Assembly: GCF_000422405.1 (NCBI RefSeq)
Contig: NZ_AULS01000002.1
Span: 372,001-436,000, forward strand
Length of the DNA stretch: 64,000 bases
Origin: Microbacterium luticocti DSM 19459
GTDB lineage: Bacteria > Actinomycetota > Actinomycetes > Actinomycetales > Microbacteriaceae
Reading direction: 5' to 3'
Below are positions 56,955 to 64,000 of the stretch, in pieces (the first letter of the stretch is position 1; each line of letters opens with the position of its first letter). Made by a program: the position numbers and the translations under genes. The notes under the pieces are model-generated. The model was not told the origin of the DNA. It ran no database searches and saw only the letters and a list, made by a program, of their open reading frames with translations.

Positions 56955-59587
56955 ACGATCAGGATCGCCGCGAGCATCGCCAGACCCAGCTGGCCGAACG
57001 CGGTGGTCTGCTGCGAGAGCACGCCGCCGATCGACGCGTTCGCCGACTCGGGCAGGTCAGCGGATGCGAGTGCCTCGTCGATGGTGGCCGAGGCCGCGGT
57101 CAGATCATCGGTCGACGGCGACACCGTCACCGTCGCGGTGCGCACCCCGCGCTGCGTCGAGATCGACGTCGGTCCGTCGGTGCGGGTCACGGTCGCGATG
57201 CTGTCCAGGCGCACCGTACCGGTGGCGGTGGGCACCTTCAGCGCCTTCAGTGCGTCGATCGAATCGGGCACGCTCGACGCCGCCAGGTACACGGTCACGC
57301 CGGTGCCGTCGAGTTCGACCGTGCCGATCGACTGCGGGCGCATCGTGTGCGAGACCAGGCTGCCGACGGCGACCTCGCTGAGCCCTCGCCGCGCGGCCTT
57401 GTCGCGGTCGACGTCGACGGCGATGTACGGCAGCGCGGCGGCGAGGTTCGTGGTCACCTGGCCGATGCCCTTCTTGCCTTTCACCGCGTCGACCACGGCG
57501 TCGGTGGCCGCACTCAGGGTGGCGCCGTCGGGTGCGGTCACGTCGATCTCGACGTCACTGGACCCGAGCCCCTCCGAGGCCGACACGGTCAGCTCGCCGA
57601 CGTCGGTCAGCCCGGCGACGGCGGCCCGCACATCGTCGCGCACCCGCTGCTGGTCGGCGTCGGGGTCGGTGGTGATCGAATACGTGACCCCGCTGCCGCC
57701 GCCGGCGAACGCGTCGCGCAGCGACGAGCCGCTCGAACCGATCGACACCTGCACGGTCTGGATGCCCGACACGCCCTGCAACGCCTTTTCGACCTTCTGC
57801 GCGGCGGCGTCTTGAGCGTGAAGGGATGCCGCCGGCCCGAGGTCCTGGGTCATGGTGAACGTGTTCTGCCCCGAATCGCCGAGGAAGTTCGTCTTCATCT
57901 GCGGGGCGAGCCCGACCGTGCCGCCGAGCACCAGCAGCGCCAGCAGCACCGTGATCCACGAGTGCTTCAGCGTCCAGCGCAAGATCGGCAGGTACGCCTT
58001 CTGCAGCCGGGAGGGCGGGGCGTCGGGCGATTCCGGATCGACGGCGCGGCCCGCGGCATCCGTCACCGCTTTGCCGGGCCGCAGGAACCAGTAGGCGAGC
58101 ACCGGCACGATGGTGAGCGCGACCAGCAGCGACGCGGCCATCGCGATGGTGACGGTGAGGGCGAACGGCCGGAACAGCTCGCCGGTCATGTCGCCGACGA
58201 ACGCGATCGGCAAGAAGACCGCGACGGTCGTGATCGTGGACGCCGACACGGCGGTGGCGACCTCGCGCACGGCACGGGTGATCGCCTCGCGTTTGTCGGC
58301 GCCGTCGACGTAGTGGCGTTTGATGTTCTCGATCACCACGATCGAGTCGTCGACGACGCGTCCGATCGCGATGGTCAGCGCCCCCAGGGTGAGGATGTTC
58401 AGCGAGTAGCCGAACGCCTGGATGCCGATGAAGGTGATGAGCACGCTGGTCGGGATCGAGATCGCGGTGACCAGGGTCGAGCGCACCGACAGCAGGAAGA
58501 TCAGGATGATGATCACCGCGAACACGAGGCCCAGCAGACCCTCTTGCGCGAGCGAGTCGATCGACTGCTGGATGTAGGGGGCCTGGTCGAACACGACCGT
58601 GAAGGTGGCGCCGTCGAGTTTGTGCGCAAGGTCGGGCAGCGCGGCGCGCACGGCCTTCGACACGTCGACGGTGTTCGCCGACGGCAGCTTGGTGATCGCG
58701 AGGGTCAGCGCGGCCTTGCCGTCCACACGCGAGATGGTGGTGACCGGGTCCTGCTCGAGCACGACCTTCGCGACGTCGGCGATGGTCGTGACCGTGGCAG
58801 GTTTCGGCGCGGCGCCCGACCCGGGGCCGGCGGGCGCGACGGATGCCGTGGGCACGAGCGGCAGGTCGGCGACCTGTTTCACGGCGTCGAGCTTGGTGCC
58901 GGTCTGTACGGTGAGGGTCTGCTGCCCCGAGGTGATGTCGCCGCCGGGGAACAGCATGCCGTTCTGCGCCAGCGCGTCGGTGATCGACTGCGTCGTGAAC
59001 CCGGCCTCAGCCAGCTTGTCGGTGTCGGGCGTGATGGTCACCCGCTGCCCGCGGCCGCCGACGATCTGCGCGGCGTTCACGCCGGGCAGATCTTGCAGGT
59101 CGGGGACGATGGTGGACTCGAGCACCGCCTGGGTCTTCTGCTCGTCGTCATAGCCGGTGACGGCCAGCTGGATGACCGGGAAGTCGTCGATCGACGCCGA
59201 GACCACGTTCGGGTCGACACCGTCGGGCAGGGTGCTCTTGATGCGGCTGATCGCCAGGTCGATCTTCTGTTCGGCGCCGGCGAGGTTCGTGCCGTAGGTG
59301 AACTGGGCCTGCACGATCGACGAGTTCGTCGTGCTGGTGGCGCTGGTCTTCTCCAGCCCCGGCACGCCCTGGATGGCCTGCTCGATCGGGGTGGACACGT
59401 CGGTCTCGACCACGGTGGGCGACGCACCCGGGTAATTCGAGATGACCACCAGCTGCGGGAACTCGATCGACGGGATCAGTTCCTGTTTCAGGTTCACGAG
59501 CGCGAGCGAGCCGAACACGGCGGCGACGATCGTCACGAGCGCGATGAGCGCACGGTTGCGCAGACTGAGGACGGCGAGCTTCGACAC
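56258..59587 (-). CDS. RND-family efflux transporter permease
   Basis: A 1109-residue AcrB/MMPL-type transporter. It begins MSKLAVLSLRNRALIALVTI (first helix), then a large porter domain (~35-330). A helix block includes GRVVDDSIVVIENIKRHYVD with the proton-relay Asp pair, a second porter domain follows and a second helix block ends near residue 1040. The last ~65 residues are Ala-rich with a terminal RRRRRR. No adaptor gene is adjacent. The start is GTG 59587 with GAGGG 6 bases upstream. Its 3' 697 bases overlap the opposite DUF998 open frame. Confidence 0.93.
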   Translation of the reverse strand: MSKLAVLSLRNRALIALVTIVAAVFGSLALVNLKQELIPSIEFPQLVVISNYPGASPTVVETDVSTPIEQAIQGVPGLEKTSATSTTNSSIVQAQFTYGTNLAGAEQKIDLAISRIKSTLPDGVDPNVVSASIDDFPVIQLAVTGYDDEQKTQAVLESTIVPDLQDLPGVNAAQIVGGRGQRVTITPDTDKLAEAGFTTQSITDALAQNGMLFPGGDITSGQQTLTVQTGTKLDAVKQVADLPLVPTASVAPAGPGSGAAPKPATVTTIADVAKVVLEQDPVTTISRVDGKAALTLAITKLPSANTVDVSKAVRAALPDLAHKLDGATFTVVFDQAPYIQQSIDSLAQEGLLGLVFAVIIILIFLLSVRSTLVTAISIPTSVLITFIGIQAFGYSLNILTLGALTIAIGRVVDDSIVVIENIKRHYVDGADKREAITRAVREVATAVSASTITTVAVFLPIAFVGDMTGELFRPFALTVTIAMAASLLVALTIVPVLAYWFLRPGKAVTDAAGRAVDPESPDAPPSRLQKAYLPILRWTLKHSWITVLLALLVLGGTVGLAPQMKTNFLGDSGQNTFTMTQDLGPAASLHAQDAAAQKVEKALQGVSGIQTVQVSIGSSGSSLRDAFAGGGSGVTYSITTDPDADQQRVRDDVRAAVAGLTDVGELTVSASEGLGSSDVEIDVTAPDGATLSAATDAVVDAVKGKKGIGQVTTNLAAALPYIAVDVDRDKAARRGLSEVAVGSLVSHTMRPQSIGTVELDGTGVTVYLAASSVPDSIDALKALKVPTATGTVRLDSIATVTRTDGPTSISTQRGVRTATVTVSPSTDDLTAASATIDEALASADLPESANASIGGVLSQQTTAFGQLGLAMLAAILIVYIVMVATFRSLRQPLLLLVSVPFAATGAILLQIATGVPLGVASLIGVLMLIGIVVTNAIVLVDLVNQYREKGLSAHDAVMAGGSRRLRPILMTALATIFALTPMALGITGHGGFISQPLAIVVIGGLVSSTVLTLLVLPTLYNLVEGARERRAARRASGRRAAVDESGAMDATGPAVPDTTVAGSAEAAVTVEQGADVAGAGAAAGSVGGLPAAAPVHQETADEPRRRRRR

Positions 59588-59648
59588 GAATACCCTCGGG
59601 CGGATTCAGGGGCGGGATGCCACGGCCAGCGGCCGCGCCGCGCTCAGT

Positions 59649-59663
59649 ATTCCACGTCGGAAT
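59649..59663. promoter_or_regulatory. Palindrome upstream of the RND transporter gene
   Basis: ATTCCACGTCGGAAT has perfect 5-bp arms around a 5-base centre, about 62-76 bases upstream of the RND start in the 144-base gap after the topoisomerase gene. It could be an operator for a repressor of the efflux gene. No regulator lies beside it; the assignment is by position only. Confidence 0.35.
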
Positions 59664-59731
59664 GTGTACACCGTGCGGGCCGCTGTCACGGTGTTCACGC
59701 GGCGCGGGGCGACGGCCGCTGCGAACCGATC

Positions 59732-60691
59732 TCAGCGCAGCAGGCGCACCAGCGCCGCCTCGGGTGACCCGTCCAGTTCGAGCAGGCGGCCGCGCTCGAA
59801 CCGCTCGAACACGCGCGGGTCGATGTAGCTGCGCCTGGCCACCGCGACCGTGTTGCCGAGCACCTCGGCTGCAGCTTCGGCGGCGAGGCGCTCGGCCTGC
59901 GCGCGGCCGCGGGCGCCGTCGACGTGGTCGTGCAGCGCGAGCGCCTGCGCCGCGGCGATCGTGCCGCGCAGGGTGCGGAAGTCCTTGGCGGTGAACCGGC
60001 CGCCGCTCAGCCGCGCGAGCTCGCCGTTGACGTCGCGGGAGCGGATCGGCACCCGGCGCCGGCCGCGGCGGTAGGCGAGCAGCGGCGCGCGTGGTCGTCC
60101 GCGGATCAACTCGGCCAGCAGCGCGACCAGGTCGGGGTCGTCGACGGTCACCTCCATGCGCTGTCCGCTCTTGGCAGGAAAGGCCAGGCGCACGGATGCC
60201 TCGTCCACACGCGCGTGCCGACACTGCAGCGTCACCAGGCCGTGGCTGCCGTGGGCGGTGAGATACTGTTCGCCGCCGATGCGCAGGGCACCGGCATCCA
60301 GCATCCGGATCGCCGCCGCGAGCACGCGTTCCCGCGTGATGTCGGGCGCGCGCAGGGCGCGGGTGACCTGGCCGCGGATGCCCGGCAGCGCCTCGGCGAG
60401 CGCGAGCGCGCGGGCGAACTTGCCGCGCTCGCGACGGGCGGTCCACGCGGGGTGGTAGATGTACTGCCGTCGGCCGGCGTCGTCGGTGCCGACCGCCTGG
60501 ATGTGTCCGACCGGGTCGGCGCTGATCCAGACATCCGTCCAGGCGGGCGGGATGACGAGTGCGTCGATGCGGGCGCGGGCGACGGCGTCGACGGGGTTGC
60601 CGCGGGCATCGACGAACCGGAACCCCGACCCCGCCGCGATGCGACGGATCCCGGGGTCCCGGTGGGGATGCGCGCGGTGGACGCGCACCAT
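59732..60691 (-). CDS. DNA topoisomerase IB
   Basis: A 319-residue poxvirus-like type IB topoisomerase. It has IPPAWTDVWISADPVGHIQA near 60-80, RHARVDEASVRLAFPAKSGQ, GRFTAKDFRTLRGT with catalytic Lys/Arg, and RRSYIDPRVFERF with the nucleophilic Tyr. These enzymes relax supercoils by nicking and rejoining one strand. The start is ATG 60691; the preceding small gene ends 5 bases upstream, so the two are probably co-transcribed. Confidence 0.94.
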   Translation of the reverse strand: MVRVHRAHPHRDPGIRRIAAGSGFRFVDARGNPVDAVARARIDALVIPPAWTDVWISADPVGHIQAVGTDDAGRRQYIYHPAWTARRERGKFARALALAEALPGIRGQVTRALRAPDITRERVLAAAIRMLDAGALRIGGEQYLTAHGSHGLVTLQCRHARVDEASVRLAFPAKSGQRMEVTVDDPDLVALLAELIRGRPRAPLLAYRRGRRRVPIRSRDVNGELARLSGGRFTAKDFRTLRGTIAAAQALALHDHVDGARGRAQAERLAAEAAAEVLGNTVAVARRSYIDPRVFERFERGRLLELDGSPEAALVRLLR

Positions 60692-60696
60692 GGGGG

Positions 60697-60966
60697 TCAG
60701 TGGTTGCGGATCATGGAGATGAGCTCGGACTTCTTCTTGCCCGAGTATCCGTGCAGGCCGAGCTCTTTGGCGCGCGTGCGCAACTCGGCGACGGTGCGGT
60801 CCTCGTAGTCCTCGGCCTTGCCGCCGCGGCGGCCGACGGTGCTGCGGCCTTGCGCCGCAGAGGCGTTCGAGATGCGGGCGGCCTTCTCTTTCGAGGCGCC
60901 CTCCTTGCGCAGGTCCTCGTAGAGGTCGGGGTCCTTCAGGCTGTTGGATGCGCGTCCTCGGGGCAT
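60697..60966 (-). CDS. Small DUF7218-like protein with Rho-N/SAP-like C-terminus
   Basis: An 89-residue protein starting MPRGRASNSLKDPDLYEDLR. The first half is very conserved in Actinobacteria (KEGASKEKAARISNASA); the second half (TVAELRTRAKELGLHGYSGK) looks like a Rho-N or SAP helix-extended-helix motif that can bind nucleic acid. AGGAGG lies just before the ATG at 60966. It precedes the topoisomerase IB gene by 5 bases, consistent with a DNA-related role, but the function is unknown. Confidence 0.85.
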   Translation of the reverse strand: MPRGRASNSLKDPDLYEDLRKEGASKEKAARISNASAAQGRSTVGRRGGKAEDYEDRTVAELRTRAKELGLHGYSGKKKSELISMIRNH

Positions 60967-61170
60967 GACTCCTCCTTGCTCGTGCCACGACCGTAGGGCG
61001 GTGCGGCATCCGGCCACAGGGGGTTGACTTCCGCGTCGTGCGTGCTACGGACCTGGCCCGGTACCATCGCGGCGGACCGGGCGTCAACCCCTTGCCGGGC
61101 GGGCGTGGTGTTTGCCAGTGTGTGTTGTGTCCGCGCGACGACCCGCGCCGGCAGACAAGGAGAGTGCCCC

Positions 61171-61335
61171 ATGAACATCGCCCTGATCATCATCATCGTG
61201 ATCGCGATCATCGTCGCGATCTTCAGCGGGCTCAACGCCGCGCTGCACTGGCTGCTGTGGGTCGCCCTGATCATCGGCGTGATCGCCCTGATCGCCTTCC
61301 TGTTCCGGGTGATCAGCGGCCGCAACCGCACCTGA
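61171..61335 (+). CDS. Small hydrophobic membrane protein
   Basis: A 54-residue protein, MNIALIIIIVIAIIVAIFSG, then a second hydrophobic segment (WLLWVALIIGVIALIAFLF), ending VISGRNRT. AAGGAGAG lies 6 bases before the ATG, so translation is likely. The two helices and short polar tail suggest a small integral membrane protein. No function is recognised. A hairpin terminator follows at 61361. Confidence 0.8.
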   Translation: MNIALIIIIVIAIIVAIFSGLNAALHWLLWVALIIGVIALIAFLFRVISGRNRT

Positions 61336-61360
61336 GGCGCGGCCGGAGGCATCCCGCCCC

Positions 61361-61405
61361 ACACGGCACCGGAGCGCGCACCGTTGCGTGCCCCCGGTGC
61401 CGTGT
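61361..61405 (+). terminator. Hairpin terminator after the small membrane protein gene
   Basis: ACACGGCACCGG (61361-61372) pairs perfectly with CCGGTGCCGTGT (61394-61405). The loop contains a smaller imperfect stem. It is followed by CTTCGTC, not a T-run. It lies 26 bases after the stop at 61335 and ahead of the MFS gene. Confidence 0.6.
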
Positions 61406-61541
61406 CTTCGTCGGCGCGGCATCGGCCGCGGCGACCGTGAACACCCTGCATCTGGGCACCGCGCGGCTGCGGCTGTCGGTGCTGCGCGCCGACGATCGCG
61501 GCGATTCGTCGGGTGCCGGGCTGCAGGCATAGCCTGAACCC

Positions 61542-62789
61542 ATGCCCGCGGTCCCGACGCCCTCACCCGCGCGCAGCGACCGCACGGTCCGTGCCGGACT
61601 GATGCTCGCCGGCGTGCTGCTGCTGGCCGCGAACCTGCGCGCCGGCATCACGTCGGTCGGGCCGGTGATGGCCGACATCCGCACGGATCTGGGCATCGGC
61701 GGGGCCGCGGCATCCTTTCTCGTCGCCTTGCCGGTGATCGGGTTCGCGGTGATCTCGCCGGTCGCCCCGACGATCGCGCGCCGCATCGGACTGGAGTGGT
61801 CGCTCGCCGGCTCGTTGCTGGTGCTGGCGGCCGCGATCGTGCTGCGGTCGGTGCCGCTGCCCGGCGCGATCTGGGCGGGAACCGGCATCCTGGGCGCGGC
61901 GATCGCCATGATCAACGTTCTGCTGCCGGCCCTGGTCAAACGCGAATACCCGACCCGGGTCGGCCCGATGACGGGCATCTACTCCGCCCTGCAGAGCGGG
62001 GTGGCCGCGGTGGCGGCGGGCCTTGCGGTGCCGATCGCGGGCGCGAGCGCGGCGGGATGGCGGCTGTCGCTCGGGGTGTGGGCGGCACTGGCGCTGATCG
62101 GGTTCGCCGTGTTCCTGCCCGCGCTGCGCGCGCGGCACACCTCGGCGCAGCGGGCGGCGGATGCCGGTGCCGTCGCCGACAGCGACGCCCCGGCCGATCC
62201 CGCCCACATCGGCACCATGTGGTCGTCGCCGCTGGCGTGGACGGTGACGCTGTACCTCGGACTGCAGTCGACGATCTACTACACGGCGATCACCTGGTGG
62301 CCGGCGATCGAACAGCACGACGGCCTGTCGCCGGCGGCGGCCGGCTGGCACCAGTTCGTGTTCCAGACCCTCGGCATCGCGGGGAGCCTCAGCGCCGCCG
62401 CCCTGCTGCATCGGCTGCGCGCGCAGAGTGCACTGGCCGCCGTGGCCGCGGTGCTCGCCTTCGCCGGCATCGGCGGCCAGCTGCTGCTGCCCGGCTGGGG
62501 CATCGTGTGGGTGATCCTGCTCGGCGCCTCGGGCGGCGCGTCGATCACCCTCGCCCTCTCCCTGTTCGGGCTGCGCACCCGCAACCATCTGCACGCGGCG
62601 TCGCTGTCGGGCATGGCGCAGTCGGTGGGCTACCTGCTCGCCGCGTTCGGCCCCATCCTCGTCGGCATCCTGCACGACGCCACCGGCTCGTGGGACGGCC
62701 CGCTGTTGGCGCTGCTGATCGTCACCGTCGGGATCCTCGTGTTCGGCATCCTCGCCGGCCGGCCGCGGTTCGTGCACGAACGGCGCTGA
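61542..62789 (+). CDS. MFS transporter, CynX/NimT (cyanate permease-like) family
   Basis: A 415-residue membrane protein with about 12 hydrophobic segments. LAANLRAGITSVGPVMADIR near residue 30 and AAIAMINVLLPALVKREYPT near 115 are signatures of the CynX/NimT group. A polar loop at ~200-225 separates the two halves. Known members move cyanate, nitroimidazoles or small anions; the substrate here is not shown. It is transcribed alone, convergent with the small gene at 62856. Confidence 0.92.
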   Translation: MPAVPTPSPARSDRTVRAGLMLAGVLLLAANLRAGITSVGPVMADIRTDLGIGGAAASFLVALPVIGFAVISPVAPTIARRIGLEWSLAGSLLVLAAAIVLRSVPLPGAIWAGTGILGAAIAMINVLLPALVKREYPTRVGPMTGIYSALQSGVAAVAAGLAVPIAGASAAGWRLSLGVWAALALIGFAVFLPALRARHTSAQRAADAGAVADSDAPADPAHIGTMWSSPLAWTVTLYLGLQSTIYYTAITWWPAIEQHDGLSPAAAGWHQFVFQTLGIAGSLSAAALLHRLRAQSALAAVAAVLAFAGIGGQLLLPGWGIVWVILLGASGGASITLALSLFGLRTRNHLHAASLSGMAQSVGYLLAAFGPILVGILHDATGSWDGPLLALLIVTVGILVFGILAGRPRFVHERR

Positions 62790-62855
62790 GCCCGAACCGG
62801 TCGATCCAACGGTGGCCAGGGTCATCGACGGGCCGGTGTGTTGGTGATGACGTCA

Positions 62856-63089
62856 TCAGCACGGATGCCGCGGGCCGCGGCGCGGCGGCGGCTCGGGCAC
62901 GCGGATGGCATGGGTCACCGCATCCCACGGCACGGCGACCGGGCCGCGCCGGGTCTCGACCACGCACCCGGTGTCGGTGCGCTCACGCAGGTAGCCGAGT
63001 GCGTCGCTCCAGCCGCCATCGATGCGGCGGCGCACGGTGACGCGCGTGCCCAGCTCGCACGCGCGCAGAAAGGCGACGGGATCGGTCAC
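62856..63089 (-). CDS. Small conserved protein with SH3-like strands
   Basis: A 77-residue protein from GTG 63089: VTDPVAFLRACELGTRVTVR, then RRIDGGWSDALGYLRERTDT and VVETRRGPVAVPWDAVTHAI. The strand pattern and VVETRRGPVxVPxxxV resemble the SH3-like domain that precedes GNATs of the Rv0428c type, or the small DUF6725-like proteins of Microbacteriaceae. GGAGG is only 1-2 bases from the GTG, so the start is not certain. It lies just downstream of the MerR regulator on the same strand. Confidence 0.65.
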   Translation of the reverse strand: MTDPVAFLRACELGTRVTVRRRIDGGWSDALGYLRERTDTGCVVETRRGPVAVPWDAVTHAIRVPEPPPRRGPRHPC

Positions 63090-63105
63090 CCCTCCAGGGT
63101 AGGTG

Positions 63106-63135
63106 CCCGTGGGCCGTGTGCACCCGGCCCACGGG
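63106..63135 (-). terminator. Hairpin directly after the MerR gene
   Basis: CCCGTGGGCC (63106-63115) and GGCCCACGGG (63126-63135) form a perfect 10-bp stem with a 10-base loop. On the minus strand it begins 1 base after the MerR stop and ends 16 bases before the next start. It has no T-run; it may attenuate transcription into the downstream small gene. Confidence 0.5.
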
Positions 63136-63136
63136 T

Positions 63137-63895
63137 CTACAGCTGCGCCTCGACGTACGAACGCAGCGCATCGCGCACGAACGTCGCACCCTCGACGCCG
63201 CCGTAGGCGGCGGCGAACCGCGGGTCGGCGACGTACATCTCGCCGAGACCGAGCAGGTAGCCGACCAGGTCGCCGCCGGGGGTGCCGGCGGGCGTGCCCG
63301 GGATGCCGCGCAACCACGCGACGTGGCGCGCCGCCAGCTGTTGCGCCTCGGGCGCATCGGGACGGATGCCGCGGGCCGCAGCATCCTGCCAGTCGGCCTG
63401 CAGCTGCGCCACGCGCTGCTGCCACGCCTCACGCTCGGCCGCGGTCATGCCGCGCCACCAGCGGTCGCTCTGCGCGTACGCATCGGCGCCCCAGCGCTCG
63501 GTGACCTCGTCCTCGTACTGCGTGTGGTCGAATCCGTCGAACATGTTCTCTGCCATGGGTGAATCACCTCCTTTCAATGCATCGATGGTCGAAGAGACGG
63601 CGGCGATCTGCCGCTGAAGGCGCTGCTGCTCCTGCCGCAGCAGGCCGAGATGCGCGGTGAGCGCGTCGACCTCGCTGCGTTGCCGCGCCAGCACGTCGGC
63701 GATCTGCGGCAGCCCGAGGCCGAGCTCGCGCAGCAGCAGGATGCGCTGCAGGCGCACGAGCGCGGTCTCGTCGTAGTGCCGGTACCCGTTGGGCGCGATG
63801 CGCGTCGGCGGCAGCAGTCCGATGTCGTCGTAGTGACGCAGCGTGCGGCTGGTGGTGCCGGCGAGCCGCGCGACCTGCTGGATCGACCACTCCAT
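63137..63895 (-). CDS. MerR-family regulator with TipAS ligand-binding domain
   Basis: A 252-residue TipA-like regulator. Residues 1-70 are the MerR winged helix-turn-helix (MEWSIQQVARLAGTTSRTLR, HYDDIGLLPP), followed by a dimer helix at ~75-115 and a TipAS domain at ~135-252 (WWRGMTAAEREAW, GGDLVGYLLGLGEMYVADPR). TipAS proteins bind thiopeptide or other antibiotics and activate transcription by DNA distortion. GAGGAGGAGGGG precedes the ATG at 63895. A textbook MerR-type promoter lies just upstream (63922-63952), so autoregulation is likely. Confidence 0.93.
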   Translation of the reverse strand: MEWSIQQVARLAGTTSRTLRHYDDIGLLPPTRIAPNGYRHYDETALVRLQRILLLRELGLGLPQIADVLARQRSEVDALTAHLGLLRQEQQRLQRQIAAVSSTIDALKGGDSPMAENMFDGFDHTQYEDEVTERWGADAYAQSDRWWRGMTAAEREAWQQRVAQLQADWQDAAARGIRPDAPEAQQLAARHVAWLRGIPGTPAGTPGGDLVGYLLGLGEMYVADPRFAAAYGGVEGATFVRDALRSYVEAQL

Positions 63896-63921
63896 GCCCC
63901 TCCTCCTCTCTGACACGGCCC

Positions 63922-63952
63922 ACGCTAGAGGTTGACGCTGCGTCAAAGTCAA
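63922..63952 (-). promoter_or_regulatory. MerR-type promoter with 19-bp spacer and operator
   Basis: On the minus strand TTGACT (63952-63947) is followed after exactly 19 bases by TAGCGT (63927-63922). The spacer contains the perfect palindrome TTGACGCAGCGTCAA. An over-long 19-bp spacer with a centred palindrome is the hallmark of MerR-activated promoters. It is 27 bases upstream of the merR/tipA-like start. Confidence 0.75.
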
Positions 63953-64000
63953 CCGCGCCCGCGCCCGGCGCCCCGACCCACCCGCGCCGGGCTTTCCGGC

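Overview
The window is about 70% GC, densely coding, with GTG/ATG starts, many 1- or 4-base stop/start overlaps, few T-rich terminators and gene families typical of high-GC Actinobacteria: a DUF58/MoxR/transglutaminase cluster, a DUF3516 helicase, YkoEDC, a DUF7218-like protein and TipAS-type MerR. The gene content and a strongly over-represented GGATGCC heptamer suggest Microbacteriaceae, most likely a Microbacterium-like organism. This is inferred from family knowledge; there is no rRNA gene in the window. I see no tRNA, rRNA, CRISPR array, replication origin or intact insertion sequence.

Layout. 1-14350 (minus strand) is one long tightly coupled operon: a 2018-residue membrane-anchored Ig-like/FN3 protein, MoxR ATPase, DUF58 protein, a transglutaminase-like membrane protein whose catalytic Cys position is Asp, an RDD/FHA protein, a PP2C phosphatase and a proline-rich protein cut by the window edge. 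It looks like a cell-envelope assembly and phospho-signalling unit. 14481-21579 (minus) is a four-gene ABC exporter operon: two FtsX-type permeases and two MacB-like ATPases, one carrying an AbrB-like C-terminal domain. Tag glycosylase, an acyl-CoA oxidase and formate-tetrahydrofolate ligase follow.

24.7-34.9 kb is accessory in character. It holds three toxin-antitoxin pairs (Phd/VapC, RHH/MazF, Phd/VapC), one decayed VapC, a GNAT remnant, a frameshifted small gene, small DUF4287, DUF4262 and VOC proteins, an OmpA-domain lipoprotein and RecQ. 35-43 kb has the DUF3516 helicase, a GNAT/pirin pair and a complete ykoEDC-type ECF transporter. 42.9-47.6 kb has two diverged paralogous Cys-containing lipoproteins around a possible small-secreted-peptide remnant, next to a MacAB-like adaptor/ATPase/permease trio. 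The rest holds an acyl-CoA dehydrogenase, VanY-type carboxypeptidase, GH18 chitinase, DEAD-box helicase, DUF998-like protein overlapping an RND transporter antisense, topoisomerase IB, an MFS transporter and an autoregulated MerR/TipAS regulator.

The most unusual non-coding signal is a family of three long imperfect palindromes (about 87 bp, near 35.0, 37.8 and 52.5 kb), each followed on the same side by its own degenerate tandem repeats. The 52.3-53.1 kb intergenic block also holds an IS1634-type transposase fragment, an FtsX C-terminus fragment and a five-unit 21-bp array, and looks like a recombination scar.
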